A stretch of DNA of 64,000 nucleotides from Paenibacillus monticola (GTDB lineage Bacteria; Bacillota; Bacilli; Paenibacillales; Paenibacillaceae), in contig NZ_WJXB01000001.1 of assembly GCF_009664975.1 (NCBI RefSeq), positions 1 to 64,000 of the forward strand, written 5' to 3'. Below are positions 42,878 through 50,623 of the stretch, piece after piece. The position numbers and the translations under genes were made by a program. Positions within the stretch are counted from its first letter, which is position 1. Every line of letters starts with the position of its first letter. The notes under the pieces are model-generated. The model did no database searches. It saw only the letters and a list, made by a program, of their open reading frames with translations, and was not told the DNA's origin.

Positions 42878-42991
42878 TGTGTGCAGGCTAAGTGGACCTC
42901 AAAGCCGGACCCTTTGCATTGACTTGCGTAGGCCTCGCCCCTATGATGATTTATAATATAGAATATATAACGCATAGAGGGGCGAGACCAA

Positions 42992-43486
42992 ATGGCTTTG
43001 GAGATTGAACGCAAGTTTCTGCTGCCGGAATATCCGCAGCAGCTTATTCAAGAAGGTCAACTGAAGATTCTTACCCGGCACAGCATTGATCAGACTTATC
43101 TGGCGATCGACGGGGGCCAGGAGCTGCGAGTGCGCAAGATTACCGACCTTGACTCGGGCGAAGTAACCTACACGCATACGTTTAAAGATGGTAAAGGGAT
43201 CAGCCGCGAGGAAATTGAATATTTTATCTCAGAGGGTTTATATAATCAGATGATCGAGGCGGTTAAGATGATCCCACTGGTCAAAGAGCGTACTACAGGC
43301 GTATGGAATGGCACAACTATTGAGATCGATGTGTACACACAACTGAAGCTATCGGTGCTAGAGGTAGAATTCGATTCGCTTGAGGAAGCGGAAAGCTTTG
43401 ACGCCCCGGAATGGTTCGGCAAGGATGTCAGCGTAGAACGGCAGTACAGCAACAAAACGGTCTGGAAAGAGCTCCAGAATAAATAG
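42992..43486 (+). CDS. CYTH-domain protein (triphosphate-binding tunnel fold)
   Basis: A 164-residue protein starting with the defining ExExK motif, EIERK at residues 4-8. Alternating charged strands follow (QELRVRKITD, YTHTFKDGKG, IEIDVYTQLKLSVLEVEFDS). This lines a tunnel that binds triphosphates. Members include thiamine triphosphatases, inorganic triphosphatases and class IV adenylyl cyclases, and sequence alone does not separate them. YjbK of B. subtilis is a relative found beside stringent-response genes, but here no RelA-like gene is near. GAGGGGCGAG precedes the ATG. It is monocistronic. Confidence 0.88.
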   Translation: MALEIERKFLLPEYPQQLIQEGQLKILTRHSIDQTYLAIDGGQELRVRKITDLDSGEVTYTHTFKDGKGISREEIEYFISEGLYNQMIEAVKMIPLVKERTTGVWNGTTIEIDVYTQLKLSVLEVEFDSLEEAESFDAPEWFGKDVSVERQYSNKTVWKELQNK

Positions 43487-43580
43487 TATCAACTGAACGG
43501 AACATCGGTATTTTTCGCACAAAAGATGACACAGAATAAGCGGACTTTAACGCGTAAACGTGTTACTATATAGGACAAGA

Positions 43581-43656
43581 TGAAACGGTTTCGCCGTCCT
43601 TTATTATAGACGGCACCCGTTTCTTCGAGAAATATAAGGATAAATTATTGCGTGAA
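43581..43656 (+). repeat. Hairpin repeat family, copy 2
   Basis: An intergenic element upstream of thrC. GAAACGG (43582-43588) pairs with CCGTTTC (43617-43623), and the inner stem GCCGTC (43593-43598) pairs with GACGGC (43609-43614). A small TTTCTTCGAGAAA hairpin and the conserved flank AATATAAGGATAA follow. It is the best-paired of the three copies and has the same orientation as thrC. Confidence 0.85.
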
Positions 43657-43706
43657 GCCTATAAATTCTTATATTTTAAATAAAGAGGGGTTACAGGAGG
43701 ATGAGC

Positions 43707-45095
43707 ATGAAGTATATAAGCACAAGAGGCAATGTGGAAGCTAAAGGCTTTATCGATACAGTCTTGATGGGATTGGCTGATGACGGCGGATTGATGGTTC
43801 CCTCCGAGATTCCGGTGATTTCAGCAGCAACACTGGAAGAGTGGAGAAGCCTTAGCTACCAGGATCTGTTCCTGAAGATTTTTGCCTATTACACGAATGA
43901 TGAGATTCCTTACGAGGATTTACAAGAAATGGCCTACACCAGCTATGCTAATTTTCGCGCGCCGGAAGTAACGCCTATGCATCAGGTGAGCGATTCCTTA
44001 TATGTACTGGAGCTGTTCCACGGACCAACGTTTGCCTTCAAGGATGTGGCACTGCAATTTATGGGTGAGCTGTATTCATATATCTCCAAGAAGCAGAACG
44101 AGATCATCCATATCCTTGGTGCAACCTCGGGAGATACGGGAGCGGCAGCCATTCAGGGCGTGCGCGGCAAGGAAGGCATTAAGATCTGTATTCTCCATCC
44201 GCATGGCAAGGTAAGCAAGGTGCAGGAGCTGCAGATGACAACGGTTGATGATAGCAATGTGCTGAATCTGTCGGTGGAAGGTAACTTTGACGATTGCCAG
44301 AAGGTAATCAAAGATCTGTTCGGAGATCTGGACTTCAAGAGTCGGTATCACCTGCGTGCGATCAACTCGATTAACTTTGTGCGCATTCTGGCGCAGAGTG
44401 TTTACTATTTCTATGCCTATTTGCAAATCGAAGACAGTGCGGAGAAGAAGATCAACTTCAGCGTGCCGTCCGGTAACTTTGGTAATATTTTCTCAGGATA
44501 CTTGGCGAAGAGAATGGGGTTGCCCATTAACAAGTTAATCATCGCGACGAATGAAAATAACATTCTGGAGCGTTTTGTGAATACCGGCGAATATAAGCCA
44601 GGCGGTTTTACCAGCACCTACAGCCCTTCAATGGATATTCAGGTAGCAAGCAATTTTGAGCGTTATCTGTATTACCTGATCGGCGAGGATGCTGAGAAGC
44701 TGTCTGCTTATATGTCCAAGCTGCAGAGTGAAGGCAAAATTATGATTGAAGGCGAGGACCTTCAACAGGTCCAACAGGATTTCGTGGCTCTCGGTGTGAA
44801 GAATGACCAGTGCCTGAATACAATCAGCAAGTACCAGCAGGAACATGGTTACCTGCTCGATCCGCATACGGCCTGCGGCATTGCCGCTTATGAGGCTTTT
44901 AATGGCCTGGATGAGATCGGCATCACCTTTGCAACCGCACATCCGGCTAAATTTGATGAAGCGATCCAATTAATTGATATCAAGCAGGAGTTTCCAGCGC
45001 AGATCGAAGCTCTGTTCGCGATGTCTCAGCATCAGACTGTAGTGGAGCATGATAAGGATGAAATCGTCCGCCAGCTGCAAGCCTTTTATGGCTAA
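43707..45095 (+). CDS. thrC: Threonine synthase
   Basis: PLP enzyme converting O-phosphohomoserine to threonine. It is 462 residues long, the longer form (E. coli/yeast type) with N-terminal KYISTRGNVEAKGF. The Schiff-base Lys is in GPTFAFKDVALQFM (near 112). Phosphate-binding GATSGDTGAAAIQGV and NSINFVRILAQ are conserved. ATG 43701 abuts the ribosome site AGGAGG (43695-43700), so ATG 43707, six bases downstream, is preferred. Many Paenibacillus also have a short ThrC in a hom-thrC-thrB operon. This copy stands alone, with a hairpin repeat upstream and a terminator downstream. No T-box was seen. Confidence 0.93.
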   Translation: MKYISTRGNVEAKGFIDTVLMGLADDGGLMVPSEIPVISAATLEEWRSLSYQDLFLKIFAYYTNDEIPYEDLQEMAYTSYANFRAPEVTPMHQVSDSLYVLELFHGPTFAFKDVALQFMGELYSYISKKQNEIIHILGATSGDTGAAAIQGVRGKEGIKICILHPHGKVSKVQELQMTTVDDSNVLNLSVEGNFDDCQKVIKDLFGDLDFKSRYHLRAINSINFVRILAQSVYYFYAYLQIEDSAEKKINFSVPSGNFGNIFSGYLAKRMGLPINKLIIATNENNILERFVNTGEYKPGGFTSTYSPSMDIQVASNFERYLYYLIGEDAEKLSAYMSKLQSEGKIMIEGEDLQQVQQDFVALGVKNDQCLNTISKYQQEHGYLLDPHTACGIAAYEAFNGLDEIGITFATAHPAKFDEAIQLIDIKQEFPAQIEALFAMSQHQTVVEHDKDEIVRQLQAFYG

Positions 45096-45140
45096 AATCG
45101 TCCTCGGATAACATAGTTCATAAATACGTTTGTGAAAGTT

Positions 45141-45184
45141 AACGGACTCGGGTCCTCTATTAGAGAGGAACGGGTCCGTTTTTT
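45141..45184 (+). terminator. thrC terminator
   Basis: The near-perfect stem AACGGACTCGGGTCCTCT with GAGAGGAACGGGTCCGTT (to 45180) is followed by T. It lies 46 bases after the thrC stop. Confidence 0.88.
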
Positions 45185-45370
45185 GCTATGCTAACTCGCT
45201 GCAAAGAAAATGCACTAAAAATGTATATTTACGTGTGGCCAGTGGCCAATCTGGAAATCCGGAAGAACGGAACGACGCTGATTCTTCAGACCTATTAAGC
45301 TGTACAGTAGGCCAGCCCTTGTTTGTAGACGGCGGATCGTAAATCATTTGAATCTAGAGCTTGGGAATGG
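45185..45370 (+). other. Intergenic stretch without a recognisable gene
   Basis: It lies between the thrC terminator and a second terminator-like hairpin. It contains a 25-codon open frame (ATG near 45220 to TAA near 45297, ending KNGTTLILQTY) without a ribosome site. That frame looks like the tail of a lost gene. TGGCCAGTGGCCA is a local palindromic repeat. A small RNA ending at 45400 is possible but not supported further. Confidence 0.35.
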
Positions 45371-45400
45371 GCAAGCTGCATTTATGCAGGTGCTTTTTTT
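45371..45400 (+). terminator. Terminator-like hairpin with T-run
   Basis: GCAAGCTGCAT pairs imperfectly with ATGCAGGTGC, and seven T follow (to 45400). No gene precedes it within 270 bases, so it may terminate an unrecognised short transcript. Confidence 0.55.
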
Positions 45401-45519
45401 CACATACTTGAGTTGCAAAGTTTGTCGGAAATTAATGGTTAATAAGTAGACATCACTACCCCGGGAGTGAGAAAATAGCATTTAGAGTCATTAAGAACAA
45501 AAAAGGGCGGAGATCATTT

Positions 45520-46506
45520 ATGACAATTCGATTCGGGGTTATTGGTACCAACTGGATTACAGATCGCTTCGTTCAGGCTGGTTTAGATCATGAAGAGTTT
45601 ATTCTTACAGCCGTGTATTCCCGCACGATGGAGAAGGGTCAGGCTTTTGCCGCTAAATATGCGGGAGCAACGATATATACAAGCTTGGAAGAGCTGGTCG
45701 GCAGCGAAGAAGTAGACGCGGTATATATTGCCAGTCCTAACTCCATGCATGCGGAGCAGGCTATTATGTGCTTGACCCATGGCAAGCATGTCATCTGCGA
45801 GAAGCCAGCCTCCTCCAACAGCACGGAACTGCAGGCGATGATTGAAGCGGCCCGTAAGCATGATGTACTGTTGATGGAAGCATTGAAGTCAACGTTCATG
45901 CCGAATTTTGGCGTGATCAGAGATAATCTATACAAACTCGGACAGGTACGACGTTATGTAGCTAGTTATTGTCAATACTCGTCGAGGTATGATGCTTTCC
46001 GGCAGGGGACGGTGCTGAACGCCTTTAATCCTGTTTATTCCAACGGTTCCTTGATGGATCTTGGAATTTATTGCCTATATCCGATGGTAGCACTGTTCGG
46101 CAAGCCGGAATCCGTACAAGCCGTGGGCATGATGCTCTCCTCGGGAGTAGATGGGGAAGGAAGTATTGTCATGCAGTACCCGGATATGGACGCTGTTGTG
46201 ATGCATTCCAAGATTGCCGATTCGTATCTGCCCGCTGAGATTCAAGGGGAGAACGGCACGATGGTCATCGACAAGATCAATCAACCCTATCAGGTGAGAA
46301 TTCTTTACCGTGACGGAACTGTTGAAGAGTTGACGGTACCTCAAGTGTATGAGTCCATGTATTACGAGATTGAAGAATTTATCCATTTATTGAAGAACGG
46401 CGAACGGGAAAGCAGTGTTAACAGTCATGCCAACTCTTTGGCGGTAGCAGAGGTTATGGAAGAAGCCAGAGCACAAATCGGGCTTCGGTATACCTCGGAT
46501 CTATAA
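45520..46506 (+). CDS. Gfo/Idh/MocA-family oxidoreductase
   Basis: A 328-residue NAD(P)-dependent dehydrogenase. The N-terminal Rossmann domain begins RFGVIGTNWITDRFVQAG. The family signature CEKPASSNSTELQAM lies near residues 95-110. The C-terminal domain is alpha/beta with SLMDLGIYCLYPMVALFGKP. Members act on sugars, inositols or trans-dihydrodiols, and the substrate here is unknown. GGGCGGAG precedes the ATG. The radical SAM gene starts 20 bases after its stop, so they are probably cotranscribed. Confidence 0.88.
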   Translation: MTIRFGVIGTNWITDRFVQAGLDHEEFILTAVYSRTMEKGQAFAAKYAGATIYTSLEELVGSEEVDAVYIASPNSMHAEQAIMCLTHGKHVICEKPASSNSTELQAMIEAARKHDVLLMEALKSTFMPNFGVIRDNLYKLGQVRRYVASYCQYSSRYDAFRQGTVLNAFNPVYSNGSLMDLGIYCLYPMVALFGKPESVQAVGMMLSSGVDGEGSIVMQYPDMDAVVMHSKIADSYLPAEIQGENGTMVIDKINQPYQVRILYRDGTVEELTVPQVYESMYYEIEEFIHLLKNGERESSVNSHANSLAVAEVMEEARAQIGLRYTSDL

Positions 46507-46525
46507 CACGAATGGGGAGCAGAAC

Positions 46526-47401
46526 TTGAAGACTTTTAAAAAGGTATACATCGAGATCACAAGCGTCTGTAACCTGGCCTGCAGCTTTTGTCCGCAAACC
46601 GCTCGGGAGAAGAGCTTCATGAAGCTTGAGGTCTTCAACACGATACTCGATGAAATCAAGCCGCATAGCGATCATATCTATCTGCATGTTAAGGGAGAGC
46701 CTCTTCTGCATCCCAAGCTTGGGGAGCTGCTGGATGCGGCTCATGCCAAAGGGTTCAAGGTTAATATTACAACTAACGGCACATTGATTCATAAAGCAGG
46801 ACCCAAAATTCTGAGCAAGCCAGCTTTGCGGCAGATGAATTTCTCGCTGCATAGCTTTGATGGGCATGAAGGCTCCGAGAATCGCGAAGGGTATTTGGCG
46901 GAGATTATTTCTTTTGTCCGAGAAGCTTCGGCCCAAGGAGTCATTATCTCCTTTCGGCTCTGGAATTTGACGGAGGATAATCAGAGTAATGTGGAGCGAA
47001 GCCGTAACCGGGAGACGCTCGCCATGTTGGAAGAATCCTTCAATCTGGATTTCCATATTGATGAGAAGGTCTTGCCGGGCAGCGGCGTCAAAATCGCACC
47101 ACGCGTGTATCTGAATCAGGATCACGAGTTCAAGTGGCCGAGTCTTACTGAGCCTGAGGATGACGGCAAAGGTTTCTGCCATGCGCTGCGCAGCCAGGCA
47201 GCAGTGCTGGTCGACGGCACGGTAGTGCCCTGTTGTCTAGACGGCGAAGGAGTAATTAACCTCGGTAATCTCCTCCAGACCCCCTTCTCCGAGATCGTGG
47301 AGGGTGAACGGGCGAACAATCTGTTCTACGGATTCTCCCGCCGGGAAGCCGTTGAAGAGCTATGCCGCAAGTGTGGATATAGACAGCGATTCGGGACATA
47401 A
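46526..47401 (+). CDS. Radical SAM protein with SPASM-like C-terminus
   Basis: A 291-residue iron-sulfur protein. The radical SAM cluster motif CNLACSFC (Cys15, 19, 22) is followed by HVKGEPLLHPKLGELL and ITTNGTLI. The C-terminal part carries GTVVPCCLDGEGVINLGNL and CRKCGYRQRF, an auxiliary-cluster (SPASM/twitch) arrangement. Such enzymes modify peptides or small metabolites; no precursor peptide gene was seen beside it. The start is TTG 46526 with GGGGAG 7 bases upstream. A stem-loop with TTTT follows at 47434-47464, before the methyltransferase gene. Confidence 0.87.
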   Translation: MKTFKKVYIEITSVCNLACSFCPQTAREKSFMKLEVFNTILDEIKPHSDHIYLHVKGEPLLHPKLGELLDAAHAKGFKVNITTNGTLIHKAGPKILSKPALRQMNFSLHSFDGHEGSENREGYLAEIISFVREASAQGVIISFRLWNLTEDNQSNVERSRNRETLAMLEESFNLDFHIDEKVLPGSGVKIAPRVYLNQDHEFKWPSLTEPEDDGKGFCHALRSQAAVLVDGTVVPCCLDGEGVINLGNLLQTPFSEIVEGERANNLFYGFSRREAVEELCRKCGYRQRFGT

Positions 47402-47433
47402 GGTTCATTACCAGAATATATGGTTAAAGAAGC

Positions 47434-47464
47434 AGCAAGCTTTCATTAGGGAAGTTTGCTTTTT
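47434..47464 (+). terminator. Stem-loop after the radical SAM gene
   Basis: AGCAAGCTTTC (47434-47444) pairs with GGAAGTTTGCT (47450-47460) through two G-U pairs, and TTTT follows. It is a likely terminator or attenuator before the next gene. Confidence 0.65.
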
Positions 47465-47520
47465 GCCGTGGTCTTTATTGTTACCCGGATAGTTGGTGAA
47501 GTTAAAATTAGGAGGCACAC

Positions 47521-49617
47521 ATGCTGAAATCACTGGAAGATATTGAAGCTTATCGTCAAGGAAAGCAGGAGCATCTGGAAGATAACGTCTGGCTGAAATA
47601 CATCGTTCAGGCTGAGGAACAGATTGTGAATCTGGAGCGTGTAGAATCACTGCATGAGCTGGACTATAAGAATCCTGTGCTGGATTATGTGGAGCGGAGT
47701 CTCCGGCTGCTGGAGGGCTTGCCGCTGTCTTTTTGGATAAAGGAACTAGTTGAGGAGACCTTGATCTGGTCAGAAACGGCCAAGGGAGGCACTTTACCCC
47801 AGCGATTGAGTTGGCAAGCAGAAGGGATTAATTATTTTGTACATAATATAGGTTCGGCACAGTTGTACTTGCGGCATGTGGGGAGTGCGGCCACGGCTAT
47901 AGATTCGGTATCCGAACGGGTAACTATAGTGCATCAGCTTATTGAGACGCATGGGTTAATCGGGCAGCAGATTCGTGGGGAGGTTCCGCCGACGGTCAAT
48001 GATCCTTTGTCCGCTCTGGTAAAGGAAGGAGTATTAGCTTCTGAAGAGTTGGAGCGCCTGCTTACAGCCCTGAATCATTGTATTATCGGAGCGGTTTCAC
48101 CGGAGCTGTGGCAGGAGGTGCAAAGTGAGGTGACAACCCTGATTGCTGTAATTGCTTCTGGGGATGCCTATGCACCTTTGCTGATGATGGAACGCCTGCA
48201 AAGAATGCGTACGGGACCGATCTCCAAGGGTGAGGATTTCCGTACCGAATGGAGCAAGCTTGCCGGGGATGGCTTTCATGCTGAACGGCTGGATTCTCTA
48301 CAGCATGTTACCTTCTGGTATGTGGAATCGGCGCTGCAGACCTTCTCACTGGAGCAATTCCTGAAGGTGATGACCTTGGCTGCTGGCAGCGCGGAGGTGG
48401 CTAGCTTAAAGCATGTCAGCTTTGAGCATGTGATGAAGGGAATCTATTATGATTACAAAGGCGCTAAGAAGATCAACGTATATAAGAAACGAATCATTGA
48501 AAAATACTTGTCTGAGCTGGAATGGGCAGATATCGAACGGGGAAATACATCTTCTGGCAGTCCGCACTTGAGTCACCAACTGCATCGGAGGACTAATCTG
48601 CCAGACACGGTATTCTTTGATTTCCAGTTCTCTCCGGCAGCCGAGAAGCTGATCGAATTCTGTATAGAAGCTGAGAAGTCGGCACTTTACGAACGGGCTG
48701 TCCTGCTGCTGTTTGATCTGTTCGAGCTGCGCCGTGATGCCTTCGACCGGTTTCATAATGAGGATAGCTATTTGAGCCAGATGAATGACACTGCCGACTA
48801 TAAAGCTGTGATTCTCGAATATGTCACTGGCCGCAAGGTGCTGGATATCGGTCCAGGCGGCGGGATATTGTTGGATTTGATCGAGGAGCGTATGCCGGGT
48901 GTTACTCCGGTTGGCATTGATATTTCCAGCAATGTAGTGGAAGCCTTGAAGAGACGCAAGCAGCTTGAAGGACGCCAATGGGAGGTGCTGCAGGGCGACG
49001 CGCTGAACCTGAAGGACTTCGTGGAGGCAGGTTCTGTAGACACGGTTATTTTTTCATCCATTCTCCATGAGCTGTATTCGTATGTACCTCTGGATGGTGT
49101 GAAGTTCAATCATGATACAGTATCTGCTGCGCTACGCAGTGCCTTTAATGTGCTGTCAGAAGGCGGAGTGATCATCATCCGGGACGGTATTATGAGTGAA
49201 CCGGAGACGCAAATGCGGCGAGTGAGATTTCTGGAGAAGGATGGGCTGGTATGGCTAGAACGTTATGCCAAGGATTTTGCCGGACGCCAGATTCAGTATC
49301 AGCGAATGGATGGCCAAGAAGTGCTGATGCCTGTAAATGATGTTATGGAGTTTCTCTACACCTATACCTGGGGCGAAGAGGCTTATATCCACGAGGTGCA
49401 GGAGCAGTTCGGATACTTCACTCCTACGCGATATGCTGCGTTCATTGAGCAGACGCTTGGTGATCAGGCCAAGATTGAGGTATTCCGTCACTATTTGCAG
49501 GCGGGCTATACCGAGGCGCTGCAGGATCGGGTAAAGGTCATGGACGAGAGCGGCCAAGAGGTGGCGTTGCCAGACAGTACCTGTTTTATTGTGATTCGTA
49601 AGAATGGTCGGCTATAG
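47521..49617 (+). CDS. Large protein with C-terminal class I methyltransferase domain
   Basis: A 698-residue protein. The first 430 residues are helix-rich and not recognised. Residues about 438-600 are a SAM-dependent methyltransferase, with motif I VLDIGPGGGILLDLIEER, the acidic ribose-binding end VGIDISSN and the strand VDTVIFSSILHELYSY. A further C-terminal segment (600-698) contains an acceptor-like region. AGGAGG lies 6 bases before the ATG. It is downstream of the oxidoreductase and radical SAM genes on the same strand. It could methylate a product of that enzyme, but the substrate is unknown. Its stop overlaps by 6 bases the stop of the convergent AraC gene. Confidence 0.75.
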   Translation: MLKSLEDIEAYRQGKQEHLEDNVWLKYIVQAEEQIVNLERVESLHELDYKNPVLDYVERSLRLLEGLPLSFWIKELVEETLIWSETAKGGTLPQRLSWQAEGINYFVHNIGSAQLYLRHVGSAATAIDSVSERVTIVHQLIETHGLIGQQIRGEVPPTVNDPLSALVKEGVLASEELERLLTALNHCIIGAVSPELWQEVQSEVTTLIAVIASGDAYAPLLMMERLQRMRTGPISKGEDFRTEWSKLAGDGFHAERLDSLQHVTFWYVESALQTFSLEQFLKVMTLAAGSAEVASLKHVSFEHVMKGIYYDYKGAKKINVYKKRIIEKYLSELEWADIERGNTSSGSPHLSHQLHRRTNLPDTVFFDFQFSPAAEKLIEFCIEAEKSALYERAVLLLFDLFELRRDAFDRFHNEDSYLSQMNDTADYKAVILEYVTGRKVLDIGPGGGILLDLIEERMPGVTPVGIDISSNVVEALKRRKQLEGRQWEVLQGDALNLKDFVEAGSVDTVIFSSILHELYSYVPLDGVKFNHDTVSAALRSAFNVLSEGGVIIIRDGIMSEPETQMRRVRFLEKDGLVWLERYAKDFAGRQIQYQRMDGQEVLMPVNDVMEFLYTYTWGEEAYIHEVQEQFGYFTPTRYAAFIEQTLGDQAKIEVFRHYLQAGYTEALQDRVKVMDESGQEVALPDSTCFIVIRKNGRL

Positions 49618-50496
49618 GGCCTTCCTGAACTCGGAGGGCGAGCAATTCATTGCCTTGCGGAACACTTTAATGAAATAACTTACGTTATCAAATCCGACCT
49701 CGAGTGCGATGTCGGATATTTTGCGTTCCGTCTGCTGCAGCAAATCAGCCGCCTGGCGAATCCGGTAAGAGTTGATGTAATCGACGGGTGTCTTGCGGGT
49801 CATTGTTTTGAAGAAGCGGCAGAACTGCCCCTCGCTCATGGGAATAAGCTCTGACAAATCACGGGTACGGATGGGCTCCTGGTAATTGTCCTGAATATAA
49901 AGAATGACCTTCTTAAGACGGTTAATCTTAGTGGTATCGGCTTCATCGGATTGGCTGTGATTCACGGAACGGCCCTCAATAGCAATCTGCGAGAGCATAA
50001 TGAGCAAAGTTCCTTTCATAAAGGCCTCGAATCCGGGCATGGTATTAGCATATGCCTCCATCATGCGTTCCAGATGACATAGTAGCTCCTGCTGCCAAGG
50101 AATGGCGGTTGTAATATGCCGGGGGAAGCTCTGGCGTTTCTCCTGAAGTGGCAAAATGTTATTCTGCTGGATCGTGTCAAACTGGGCACTGGCTAGTAGA
50201 TCGGGGTGAAACACCAGCGCAAAGAAACGGCAGGGAGTTTGTTCCAGGACATATGCGGCATGAATATCACCGGATTCGATAAAGACGGCTTCACCAGCCC
50301 GCAGGGGAAAATAGTCGGTATCTACCTGAAATAGGATTTCCCCTTCTAGCAGCATAAAGAACTCCGCTTCCTCGTGCCAATGCGTGTCCAGTACATGCGC
50401 ACCCGCTGGAAGTTCCACCCAGTATGCGGCCAGCGGGAACATGGTTTCACCATGTACCCGGTCTTCTTTTAACAAATGCTGTGATGTGCGGTCCAT
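49612..50496 (-). CDS. AraC-family transcriptional regulator with cupin sensor
   Basis: A 294-residue regulator. The N-terminal cupin (THWHEEAEFFMLLEGEILFQ; AGEAVFIESGDIHAAYVL) is a sugar-binding type. The C-terminal AraC double helix-turn-helix reads TRDLSELIPMSEGQFCRFFK and EVGFDNVSYFIKVFRKAM. Two consecutive ATGs are possible; the second (50496) has the better spacing of 6 bases from AGGAGG. It is divergent from the alpha-xylosidase gene, with a shared 130-bp control region containing GATAACA half-sites. It probably activates or represses the alpha-xylosidase and esterase genes in response to a xyloside. Confidence 0.9.
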   Translation of the reverse strand: MDRTSQHLLKEDRVHGETMFPLAAYWVELPAGAHVLDTHWHEEAEFFMLLEGEILFQVDTDYFPLRAGEAVFIESGDIHAAYVLEQTPCRFFALVFHPDLLASAQFDTIQQNNILPLQEKRQSFPRHITTAIPWQQELLCHLERMMEAYANTMPGFEAFMKGTLLIMLSQIAIEGRSVNHSQSDEADTTKINRLKKVILYIQDNYQEPIRTRDLSELIPMSEGQFCRFFKTMTRKTPVDYINSYRIRQAADLLQQTERKISDIALEVGFDNVSYFIKVFRKAMNCSPSEFRKAL

Positions 50497-50513
50497 CATA
50501 GCCCTCCTTTTGG

Positions 50514-50576
50514 CGATAACATCAAAATAGTGTTATAAATAAGCTATATTATAGTAGTTATGTGTTTTTGTTATCG
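50514..50576. promoter_or_regulatory. Candidate AraC operator between the regulator and alpha-xylosidase genes
   Basis: CGATAACA (50514-50521) and its exact complement TGTTATCG (50569-50576) form an inverted repeat, with a third half-site TGTTAT at 50531-50536. Three copies of one half-site in 63 bases between divergent regulator and target is typical of AraC-type control. Confidence 0.55.
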
Positions 50577-50623
50577 TTATAATACAACTATAAACACCAA
50601 ATTGAGAGGTGGCAAGTACTCAA

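Noticed and set aside
43487..43706. T-box or other amino-acid riboswitch upstream of thrC
   Set aside because: No AGGGTGGNACCGCG-type antiterminator or specifier stem is present. The structure there is the hairpin repeat copy 2.
45220..45297. A 25-codon peptide gene
   Set aside because: It has no ribosome site and is very short. It resembles the tail of a decayed gene at best.
45185..45400. Riboswitch or small RNA after thrC
   Set aside because: A terminator-like hairpin with T-run ends the region, but no known aptamer core was recognised and no gene of a matching pathway follows directly. It is kept only as an unannotated stretch.
46454..47182. A 242-codon minus-strand open frame over the radical SAM gene
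   Set aside because: It is antisense to a gene with a clear CxxxCxxC motif and TTG start with ribosome site, and it has no family features of its own.
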